A stretch of 6,871 nucleotides of DNA, from the NCBI GenBank assembly GCA_031268545.1, contig JAIRXD010000048.1, positions 1-6,871 on the forward strand, read 5' to 3'. Position 1 is the stretch's first letter, and every line of letters starts with the position of its first letter. Under the pieces are notes generated by a model. It saw nothing but the letters and a program-made list of their open reading frames with translations. It made no database searches and had not been told where the DNA came from. The position numbers and the translations under genes were made by a program. Below, in pieces: positions 1 to 5,678 of the stretch. Source of the stretch: Puniceicoccales bacterium. GTDB taxonomy: Bacteria; Verrucomicrobiota; Verrucomicrobiia; Opitutales; LL51.

Positions 1-171
1 CCAAAAAAAGATAAAGTGATCTCCGTAAAAAAACAGAGTATACCAAAACAATCCCAGAAATGACCCGGCCGTCCCCGGAGCCATAACCTTTTTGCCGATA
101 AAAAGCGTGGCAATACCAACCACAATCCTTGAAGAAAGAATTTTAACCCAAAGCGGTCGAAGTACATACAT
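1..171 (-). CDS. pgpA: Phosphatidylglycerophosphatase A, N-terminal 57 codons (cut by window edge)
   Basis: This partial gene reads leftwards from an ATG at 171-169 and stays open for 57 codons to base 1. PgpA is an inner-membrane phosphatase that removes phosphate from phosphatidylglycerol phosphate to give phosphatidylglycerol. The visible part holds the family's N-terminal signature: a short hydrophobic lead, then APGTAGS at residues 31-37, followed by a hydrophobic stretch rich in Phe, Leu and Trp (about 38-57) that fits the first membrane segment. The catalytic acidic residues lie further on and cannot be seen. The start is one base after the pgsA stop, so translation is probably coupled, and PgsA supplies its substrate. 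The combination of signature and neighbour makes the call fairly safe although only about a third of the protein is present. Confidence 0.82.
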   Translation of the reverse strand, partial: MYVLRPLWVKILSSRIVVGIATLFIGKKVMAPGTAGSFLGLFWYTLFFYGDHFIFFW

Positions 172-172
172 A

Positions 173-754
173 TCAATCTAAATTAAAAACATTTTTATAT
201 TTAGTCAGATAGGATATGCCGGAAATCAATGTAAGCGCCGTAGCAATTAGAAACAAAATCAACCCAGAATAATAAAAAAAATCCATCACCAGCTTCGGTA
301 TCGCCAAAGCCCAATCGCTGGCCAACGCCTTCCAAATTATCAACACCCCAACGGATACTATCTGAATTACGGTCTTTATTTTTCCCAATCTATTGGCAGC
401 TATGACAATACCATCGGACGAAGCAATCAATCGCAATCCGGTCACAAGGAACTCTCGGCCAATGACTAATAAAACAAGAAAAAGCGTCCATCGGGGCAAT
501 ATATTCAGCGCCAACATGGATACAAATAGCCCAACCATAAATATCTTGTCCATCAAGGCATCCATAAACTTACCGAAATTCGACACCATACCGCATCGCC
601 GAGCCAAATAGCCATCCAGCCAATCTGTCCAGGAAGCAAAAATAAATACAAATAGGCTCACCGTGGAAGTAAACCTTACATCAATATACAGCAACGCCAC
701 CACAATAAACAGTGATGGCACCCTGGACAAAGTCACACAGTTAGCAATATTCAC
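173..754 (-). CDS. pgsA: CDP-diacylglycerol--glycerol-3-phosphate 3-phosphatidyltransferase
   Basis: This 193-residue integral membrane enzyme joins CDP-diacylglycerol and glycerol 3-phosphate to give phosphatidylglycerol phosphate, the committed step to phosphatidylglycerol and cardiolipin. The complete CDP-alcohol phosphotransferase motif is visible: D44, D47-G48, A51-R52, G61, D65 and D69 with standard spacing. The N-terminus (NIANCVTLSR) matches the usual PgsA opening, and about five to six hydrophobic segments follow, for example 12-24, 33-42, 71-83, 89-110, 130-142 and 159-180. Length is normal for the family. The start codon is GTG at 754-752; an in-frame TAA directly precedes it, so no longer start exists, and the family N-terminus argues against a shorter one. 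It lies 11 bases after the OmpH-like gene and one base before pgpA, so it probably belongs to the same transcript. Confidence 0.95.
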   Translation of the reverse strand: MNIANCVTLSRVPSLFIVVALLYIDVRFTSTVSLFVFIFASWTDWLDGYLARRCGMVSNFGKFMDALMDKIFMVGLFVSMLALNILPRWTLFLVLLVIGREFLVTGLRLIASSDGIVIAANRLGKIKTVIQIVSVGVLIIWKALASDWALAIPKLVMDFFYYSGLILFLIATALTLISGISYLTKYKNVFNLD

Positions 755-765
755 TTATAAAACGG

Positions 766-1479
766 CTACTTTATGGCTTTATACGGCGTTGTGACCGCTG
801 ACTCTTTTTCTACAACCCCACTGACAGTCGCCATAGAATCATTTGCTGAAACGGTTTTCGCTTTTTCATCATTAACAACCTTCGGAGGAGCCGATGCATT
901 CAATCGCTTAATGGTTTCTTTGGAAATATCCAGCGAATCATCGGAGTAAACCACATTCTGGTCAATTTTACTAAGAACAACAGCTGCTCCCTTCTCACTC
1001 GCTATCTCACCAACCACCTTTTTGATAACTTCCATCTGCTTCGAAAGCTCATCTCGCTGTAACTGAATTAAATAGTCATCTGCTTCGGATTTAAATTTAT
1101 TTAAAACCATTCCATTTTGATACAACTCGGCTTCCTTTGCCTCGGCTTCTTTTTTAAATCTACTCTTTGCCTCATCGGCTATGGCTGGGTTTTCCGCCTT
1201 TTCATTGAGATCTTTCACCTCTTTGTCGAGCTTCATATGCCGCTCAACCATCGCCTGCAACTCCTTCCGAGCAGCTTCTACCTTGACGGTCAATTTATTT
1301 TTTATCTCCTCAATTTTATAATACTCATCCAAAACCTTCTGAATATCTAAAATTAGAATGCCACTCTCAGATATTTTTGATGGCACATCCGCCGCCGTCC
1401 CGCCTCCGCCAACCATGGCTCCACAGGCCAATAGTACCACCGAAAACACACAAAAAATAGGTAACAAAAACTTTTTCAT
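766..1479 (-). CDS. OmpH/Skp-like envelope chaperone protein, probable lipoprotein
   Basis: The 237-residue product looks like the OmpH/Skp family, whose members are periplasmic trimers that hold unfolded outer-membrane proteins with coiled-coil tentacles. Residues 1-19 form a secretion signal (MKK, hydrophobic core) ending in LLAC at 16-19, a lipobox-like site that would lipidate C19; Leu at -2 is less usual, so ordinary signal peptidase cleavage is possible. After a glycine-rich linker comes the family's first strand (GILILDIQKVL, 40-50), a long charged coiled coil (about 52-160), and the closing region with AAVVLSK (165-171). Residues about 196-237 are a polar tail rich in Ser, Thr, Val and Lys that Skp lacks. 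It follows fabZ and precedes pgsA, in an envelope gene run. Its start (ATG at 1479) has no Shine-Dalgarno sequence but a good promoter candidate lies upstream. Confidence 0.82.
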   Translation of the reverse strand: MKKFLLPIFCVFSVVLLACGAMVGGGGTAADVPSKISESGILILDIQKVLDEYYKIEEIKNKLTVKVEAARKELQAMVERHMKLDKEVKDLNEKAENPAIADEAKSRFKKEAEAKEAELYQNGMVLNKFKSEADDYLIQLQRDELSKQMEVIKKVVGEIASEKGAAVVLSKIDQNVVYSDDSLDISKETIKRLNASAPPKVVNDEKAKTVSANDSMATVSGVVEKESAVTTPYKAIK

Positions 1480-1512
1480 ATTAAATAATCATACATTCAA
1501 CTGACCGGAGTA

Positions 1513-1540
1513 ATTATATTTTTATTCAATTAGGCAACAA
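1513..1540 (-). promoter_or_regulatory. Candidate sigma-70-type promoter for the OmpH-like/pgsA/pgpA run
   Basis: Reading the minus strand, TTGTTG (1540-1535) is followed after 16 bases by a perfect TATAAT (1518-1513). Transcription would begin near 1506, leaving a leader of about 27 bases before the ATG at 1479. The 84-bp gap between fabZ and this gene, wide for an otherwise tightly packed run, fits an internal promoter. This is found by eye only. Confidence 0.55.
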
Positions 1541-1563
1541 AAATTATTAAAAAATAAAAAATT

Positions 1564-1998
1564 TTACTCCCCACCGGCAAAGGCTATCGAGAATTTTACA
1601 GAAACACTCGCCTTCTCATCCTGAAAAACCGAACCCTGCATTATCATGAATTTACCTATAAATTCCAAAAGTTCTGCCTTTAATATCACTGTATCACCGG
1701 GAAAAACACTCCTCCTAAATCTGGCATCATTTATTTTGGCCAGCACAGGCACCATATTTTCCATGGCAACGGATTCCTTCGTTAACTTGTTGATGGCAAA
1801 GTAGGCTGCCACCTGGAACACCGCCTCGCAAAGTATAACCCCCGGAGTTATTGGATAACCTGGATAATGCCCTTTATAAAAAAAATCATTTTCACTAAAT
1901 GTCTTCTGAACAATGGCATTGGTATCGCCAATCTCTATAATTTTATCCAGAAACAAAAATGGTGGCCGATGGGGAATCAAATCTTCCGGATTAACCAT
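1564..1998 (-). CDS. fabZ: 3-hydroxyacyl-ACP dehydratase, FabZ type
   Basis: The 144-residue product is a hotdog-fold dehydratase that converts 3-hydroxyacyl-ACP to trans-2-enoyl-ACP in fatty acid elongation and in making acyl chains for lipid A. It opens with the typical PEDLIPHRPPFLF stretch. Catalytic His (H44) sits in GHYPGYPITPG and the catalytic Glu (E58) in ILCEAVFQ; Glu rather than Asp points to FabZ and not FabA. Length is standard. The ATG at 1998-1996 overlaps the stop of the upstream acidic-protein gene by one base (TGATG). A TTG one codon earlier (2001-1999) is also possible: a GGAGG at 2013-2009 lies 7 bases from the TTG and 10 from the ATG. This is the only clear Shine-Dalgarno sequence in the window. 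A FabZ-like acyl-CoA or polyketide dehydratase is a less likely alternative. Confidence 0.92.
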   Translation of the reverse strand: MVNPEDLIPHRPPFLFLDKIIEIGDTNAIVQKTFSENDFFYKGHYPGYPITPGVILCEAVFQVAAYFAINKLTKESVAMENMVPVLAKINDARFRRSVFPGDTVILKAELLEFIGKFMIMQGSVFQDEKASVSVKFSIAFAGGE

Positions 1999-2663
1999 CA
2001 ATCCAACGCCTCCAATCCATGCAACTCCTCATCGCTCCAACTCTCGCCGGGAATATCCATTATCTCATCATCAGGAATATCGTAGTCTTCGCTGAACTCA
2101 TCATCCCTAGAAGTATCCTCATCCAGATCGTAACCAGCTGGTATATAATCCAATATGAAACCAATCTCGTCGAACAGATGAACCGCTGAACCAGCCACAT
2201 ATCTTTCATTTTGCACATCCCGTATGCTTTCCTCAAGTTCCTGTGGATCGATTGGTCGCTTAAATTCCAAGAGATCGTTCAGCAACTTAACTCGCATCAG
2301 TACTATGTGATCCACAAATTCGGCATAGGGGCCTTCGCTTTCAGAAATCACATTGGGCAGGCAAAACAGCCTCTCCAAAGATTCCAGCACCTTGACATCA
2401 ACCCTGGTGAGCTTCACTTTATCGTCATTGATCACATCCTCTATGCGAAATTTATAGAACGCATTTTCCAGTATATCATCTCTAAAACCATAGGGCTTCA
2501 ATGGCGCAATGAGGTCTATAATATGATCAAATTGCTTTGGATCTATAATGCTTAGGCAGTCCACATCCCATTGAATGTCGCTGCTAACCTTATCTACCCA
2601 CCAATTGAAATCATTGCCCAACCGAACAACACACCATTCGAGATTATCTTTATTTGACACCAT
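1998..2663 (-). CDS. Hypothetical protein with acidic C-terminal tail
   Basis: I do not recognise this 221-residue protein. It has no signal peptide and no membrane segment, so it is probably cytoplasmic. Residues 1-175 look like a folded, mainly helical domain: a Trp-rich opening (W10, W21, W22, W32), then alternating hydrophobic and charged stretches such as 44-54, 90-101 and 118-135. From about 178 the chain is extremely acidic: 20 of the last 44 residues are Asp or Glu. Its reading frame ends by overlapping fabZ by one base, so the two are translationally coupled, which suggests a job tied to fatty acid or envelope synthesis, but this is context only. The ATG at 2663 has no Shine-Dalgarno sequence; a small AT-rich dyad sits just upstream. 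The long open frame, compact junction and even protein composition support a real gene. Confidence 0.8.
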   Translation of the reverse strand: MVSNKDNLEWCVVRLGNDFNWWVDKVSSDIQWDVDCLSIIDPKQFDHIIDLIAPLKPYGFRDDILENAFYKFRIEDVINDDKVKLTRVDVKVLESLERLFCLPNVISESEGPYAEFVDHIVLMRVKLLNDLLEFKRPIDPQELEESIRDVQNERYVAGSAVHLFDEIGFILDYIPAGYDLDEDTSRDDEFSEDYDIPDDEIMDIPGESWSDEELHGLEALD

Positions 2664-2694
2664 TTATGTTAAAAATATTTAACCTATTGTGCCA

Positions 2695-2724
2695 ATATTA
2701 ATCTCCCAGCCTTGGTAAAGTAAA
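2695..2724 (-). promoter_or_regulatory. Possible promoter for the acidic protein-fabZ pair
   Basis: On the minus strand TTTACT (2724-2719) and TAATAT (2700-2695) are separated by 18 bases. Each matches its consensus hexamer at four of six positions. The site is about 30 bases upstream of the ATG at 2663. The region is AT-rich, so chance matches are common and this is a weak call. Confidence 0.3.
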
Positions 2725-2749
2725 AAGTTATGAAATATTTACTGAAATA

Positions 2750-2779
2750 TTGTATATGCTGTAATTTCTATTATATAAG
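2750..2779 (+). promoter_or_regulatory. Possible promoter for mgtE
   Basis: TTGTAT (2750-2755) is followed after 18 bases by TATAAG (2774-2779), with an overlapping TATATA at a 16-base spacing. Initiation near 2786 would leave a leader of about 50 bases. That is much too short for an M-box magnesium riboswitch, so no leader-based magnesium control is seen. The AT-rich background makes this tentative. Confidence 0.35.
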
Positions 2780-2835
2780 CCATAGCTTACTATACATAAT
2801 AGGCCTTTGATTTCTACCCTAAAATTATTCATAAA

Positions 2836-4212
2836 ATGTCTGAAATACCTCAAAATTATACGACTCCAAAAAATCCTGAGCAATACAGCTTTGAAGAGTT
2901 GCTGGAATTACTCGACAACGGCATCGATGCCATAGACAACAAAAAGCTATCCAATACGCCATCCGCCGATGTTGGTAAATTCCTTGGGCGTCTAACATCA
3001 GCGGAGCAACAATTTATAATACAAAAACTATCAGCACCCATTGCCTCGATGGTCCTGGCATCCATGGCACCGGATGATTCGGCCGAAATAGTAGGAACCA
3101 TGAGAGATTTTCGAGCCGTACGAATCATCGAAGAACTGGAGCCGGATGATGCCGTAGATCTATTCCTAAATCTAGAAATCAAAGACAGGGAAAGACTTAT
3201 AGCAAAATTACCCCGAGAAACCGCCGATACCATTCGAAATTTACTCAAATATGATCCCAATACGGCCGGCGGCGTCATGACCCCCTATGTCACCATCCTG
3301 CGGGTATCCATGATCGTCGACGAAGCCATTCAGCATATACGGCGAGAAAAAAATGAAACCGAAAATACCGACACTCTCTATGTCATTGATAATCAGAGAA
3401 AACTGGTTGGCACCACATCGGTTAGAAATTTAATATGGGCAAAATATGATCAAAAGGTAGCCGACATCATGGACACAGATATCACCCATGCCTGTGATTA
3501 TCAGACCGAGGATAAAAAAGTCGCCCAAATAATGACTGAATCCGGACTGCAAACCCTACCGGTCATCGACGGCCAGGGCCGACTGCTGGGCATAGTCACC
3601 CACGATGATGTCATAAATATACTCCAGGAAGCCGCCACATCGGATATACAAAAATTTCACGGTGCCGGCTCCGACGAAACCATAAACGATTCCATCATTT
3701 ACAGTGCCAATAGGCGCATCCCTTGGCTGATCGTAAATCTTTTCACAGCAATGATTTCTACCAAAATAATATCACTGTTCTCGATGCAAATTCAGGAAAT
3801 GACTGCTCTGGCGGCCTTCATGAATCTCACCTCCATTCTCGGCGGAAATTCCGGAGCCCAAACCCTGGCGATCGCCATAAGAGGGTTTGCCCTGGGAGAT
3901 TTTCATCCGGGAGATGCCAGAAAAGTTTGCCTAAGGGAAGCAGTTAAAGGCTTTGTAAATGGCCTGGTAATTGGGTTATCCGCAGCGATCATAGCGTTGG
4001 TATGCAGGCACAATATTCTGTTCTCTGGAGTCATATTCATATCCATAGTTTTGAATATGATAATGGCCGGGCTATGCGGTGCCATGATTCCTGTTATACT
4101 GAGAAAACTTCGGTTTGATCCGGCCAGCAGTTCCTACATCATGCTGACCACCATCACTGACTCCTTCGGCATATTCGTATTCCTATCCCTGGGGACCATG
4201 ATTCTCCTATGA
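2836..4212 (+). CDS. mgtE: Magnesium transporter MgtE
   Basis: This 458-residue protein is a complete MgtE, a homodimeric inner-membrane magnesium channel closed by magnesium bound to its cytoplasmic part. The order of domains is standard: the helical N domain (about 20-140, with APDDSAEIV and EPDDAVDLF repeats), TAGGVMTPY at 143-151 opening the first CBS domain, a second CBS domain (about 208-270, with LQTLPVIDGQGRLLGIV at 238-254), and the connecting helix leading into a membrane domain from RRIPWL (293-298). The pore signature GGNSGAQ (336-342) is present, as is DPASSS (428-433), and D442 in TITDSFG corresponds to the conserved magnesium-site Asp of the last helix. Length is normal. The gene stands alone, divergent from the acidic protein and 58 bases before the chaperone gene. 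The ATG has no Shine-Dalgarno sequence. Confidence 0.96.
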   Translation: MSEIPQNYTTPKNPEQYSFEELLELLDNGIDAIDNKKLSNTPSADVGKFLGRLTSAEQQFIIQKLSAPIASMVLASMAPDDSAEIVGTMRDFRAVRIIEELEPDDAVDLFLNLEIKDRERLIAKLPRETADTIRNLLKYDPNTAGGVMTPYVTILRVSMIVDEAIQHIRREKNETENTDTLYVIDNQRKLVGTTSVRNLIWAKYDQKVADIMDTDITHACDYQTEDKKVAQIMTESGLQTLPVIDGQGRLLGIVTHDDVINILQEAATSDIQKFHGAGSDETINDSIIYSANRRIPWLIVNLFTAMISTKIISLFSMQIQEMTALAAFMNLTSILGGNSGAQTLAIAIRGFALGDFHPGDARKVCLREAVKGFVNGLVIGLSAAIIALVCRHNILFSGVIFISIVLNMIMAGLCGAMIPVILRKLRFDPASSSYIMLTTITDSFGIFVFLSLGTMILL

Positions 4213-4224
4213 GTACATTTTGAA

Positions 4225-4252
4225 TTGTTTTTCATAATCTTTTTTATAGTAT
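4225..4252 (+). promoter_or_regulatory. Possible promoter for the chaperone-cargo pair
   Basis: TTGTTT (4225-4230) and TAGTAT (4247-4252) are 16 bases apart in the 58-bp gap after mgtE. Initiation near 4259 would leave a leader of only about 12 bases. No terminator hairpin is seen after mgtE, so read-through from mgtE is an alternative way of transcribing the pair. Confidence 0.3.
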
Positions 4253-4270
4253 ATTCACCGGGATGTAAAG

Positions 4271-4750
4271 ATGAAAACTAGTACCATTATCGCTACTATC
4301 AATGGAATGCTCGGGGAAATCGGATCTGCCCTTGGCCTGAATTTAGGCCTAAGAAGCGATGGACTTTGCGTCGTAAAACAGGATCAATCTGACTTCGAGT
4401 ATATAATCGAGCTATCTCATAGCGGCGAGTTATTATATATATATTCACCGGTCGGCGATCTGCCAGTTGAAAATAAATCCGATGCACTGGAATATCTTCT
4501 GAAGCTAAATCTCTATGGGATAGAAACAAACCAGTGCAGCCTTGGACTGGATGCCAAAACAAATAAGCTGGTGCTATCCTATAGCATACCCGTAGAGATT
4601 CTCAATACAAGCTTGCTATCAAATATACTTTACAATTTCTTTTCCGCTGTGCCAAAAATATCGAAAAAAATCGAAAGCTTCGTCCAGTCAGCCCCACAAC
4701 AATCTCCAACACAACCAGATAAATTACCCCAATTGCTAACAATGGTATAA
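4271..4750 (+). CDS. Probable CesT-family type III secretion chaperone
   Basis: The 159-residue protein has the layout of class I type III secretion chaperones (Tir/CesT family). These small cytoplasmic dimers bind the N-terminal part of an effector and deliver it to the secretion machine. Visible parts are an N-terminal amphipathic helix (4-22), a strand-turn-strand region (about 30-60, with GELLYIYSPVG), a Leu-rich helix (70-83, DALEYLLKLNLYG), two further strands (88-106, with LGLDAKTNKLVLSY), and a final helix (about 109-137). A Pro/Gln-rich tail (142-154) is extra. Family proteins are very diverse, so this is a fold-level call with no single diagnostic residue. The stop is one base before the next gene's ATG, the usual arrangement of chaperone and cargo. 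The start has a poor Shine-Dalgarno match. No structural secretion gene lies in the window. Confidence 0.7.
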   Translation: MKTSTIIATINGMLGEIGSALGLNLGLRSDGLCVVKQDQSDFEYIIELSHSGELLYIYSPVGDLPVENKSDALEYLLKLNLYGIETNQCSLGLDAKTNKLVLSYSIPVEILNTSLLSNILYNFFSAVPKISKKIESFVQSAPQQSPTQPDKLPQLLTMV

Positions 4751-4751
4751 A

Positions 4752-5477
4752 ATGACCTACGACATTACAGTAAATACCAAAGGAGATACGGATCAGATAG
4801 GCATGATAAATGATTATCTCAATGCTGTAAATCAAGAGACCCATGTAGAAAATCCGACAATTTCGACGGCCAACTCATTTGGTGACATTGCAGAAACCAT
4901 GACCAGCGCACCTGGAAATATTGATCTAACAGGCCTTAGGGTAACCGATGATTTGCCCAGCATCCAATCGGCAGGCACAGTGGAGAGCCATGGCAATGAG
5001 CCAAAGGTTGATCTCGGCGACGATAATCACAACGGCATACCAAATTATCTTGACGCCGAAGGCACTGACACCGAAGCGTTTATAGATAGCGATAAGGATG
5101 GCATAGCAGATAAATTTGACGTAACCGGCAGTGCATCGAATGTAGATCAATCTCAGGATATCAAAGGCACTTCGGAAGAACGAGTTAGGTCTTCCCTAAC
5201 CTCGGCGATAATGACATTACTGCAATTCGATTTTAGCCTGGCGCTAGGAGGGGCCGATCCCAGCGAAAATGAAGCCAATAAAATTGGAGCCTTGGCCCAA
5301 ACCTCGCTTGGGATAATAGCTAATAGAGATGCAAAAGTTCAAGATATAGATAATTCCAGAAATGTGAGCCAGGAAATGAAACAGCACAAAGTTAGGACAA
5401 ATAAGCTCAAACTTAAACTGCTTGAAAAGACAGTGCTGACCGGAACCAGACCATTGGCCAGCACAGAAAAAACTTGA
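4752..5477 (+). CDS. Candidate secreted effector with two calcium-loop-like repeats
   Basis: I do not recognise this 241-residue protein as a whole. It has no Sec signal peptide; its N-terminus is polar and rich in Thr, Asn, Asp and Ser, as in many type III substrates. Two 12-residue segments, 90-101 (DDNHNGIPNYLD) and 112-123 (DSDKDGIADKFD), resemble thrombospondin type 3 or EF-hand-like calcium loops common in exported proteins. Residues 143-166 form a helix with a hydrophobic stretch (SAIMTLLQFDFSLAL), followed by a further helical region (173-192) and a Lys-rich end (209-226). The gene starts one base after the chaperone gene, hence the inference that it is that chaperone's cargo. The ATG lacks a Shine-Dalgarno sequence, so coupled translation is likely. 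The TGA stop is followed by 41 open in-frame codons, so it may be shortened. A structural or periplasmic protein is an alternative. Confidence 0.6.
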   Translation: MTYDITVNTKGDTDQIGMINDYLNAVNQETHVENPTISTANSFGDIAETMTSAPGNIDLTGLRVTDDLPSIQSAGTVESHGNEPKVDLGDDNHNGIPNYLDAEGTDTEAFIDSDKDGIADKFDVTGSASNVDQSQDIKGTSEERVRSSLTSAIMTLLQFDFSLALGGADPSENEANKIGALAQTSLGIIANRDAKVQDIDNSRNVSQEMKQHKVRTNKLKLKLLEKTVLTGTRPLASTEKT

Positions 5478-5678
5478 TTCAAAAGTTTTTCGAAATATAT
5501 ACCAGTAGGCTCGAAAAATATTGCGACAAAGAATTCAGCGATCCGTAATCAACTCAATAGCAATGCCATCGATCAGACCGCCAATAGGCCATCGATGATA
5601 TAAATATTGCCCAGAAAATCTTGACTAAATTTCTTGAATTTTACAAAAATCATGCTATCGATGACACTGTGCCTCTGA
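5478..5678 (+). other. Intergenic gap with interrupted coding-like frames, possible gene remnant
   Basis: This 201-base gap lies between the candidate effector and bioF. In the effector's frame it stays open from 5478 to a TAA at 5601-5603 (41 codons). In another frame it is open from 5588 and runs on into bioF, with residues such as AIDDINIAQKILTKFLEFYK. The 9-base word GCCATCGAT occurs at 5565 and 5588, and GCTATCGAT at 5654. No terminator hairpin and no strong promoter were found; TTGACT at 5621-5626 resembles a -35 box but has no good -10 partner. It may be a decayed end of the upstream gene or simple spacer. Confidence 0.3.

Noticed and set aside
1541..1566. T-rich stretch after fabZ as a terminator
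   Set aside because: On the minus strand there is a run of T but no preceding GC-rich stem, so a rho-independent terminator is not supported.
2211..2555. 114-codon plus-strand open frame opposite the acidic protein
   Set aside because: The minus-strand frame is longer, covers the whole interval and is coupled to fabZ; the plus-strand translation looks random.
2786..2835. Magnesium riboswitch (M-box) before mgtE
   Set aside because: The leader is at most about 170 bases even if the whole intergenic region were used, is very AT-rich, and shows none of the long paired helices an M-box needs.
2856..3278. 140-codon antisense open frame within mgtE
   Set aside because: Ser-rich translation with no domain, lying opposite a complete and well-conserved mgtE; a shadow of its codon use.
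4250..4451. TATATTCACCGG present twice, at 4250-4261 and 4440-4451
   Set aside because: Twelve bases only, one copy before the gene and one within the chaperone coding sequence; flanks do not match, so chance is the simplest reading.
5474..5548. 24-codon frame from a TTG overlapping the effector stop, reading QKFFEIYTSRLEKYCDKEF
   Set aside because: Looks coding-like but is very short, has a TTG start with no ribosome binding site, and competes with other open frames in the same gap.
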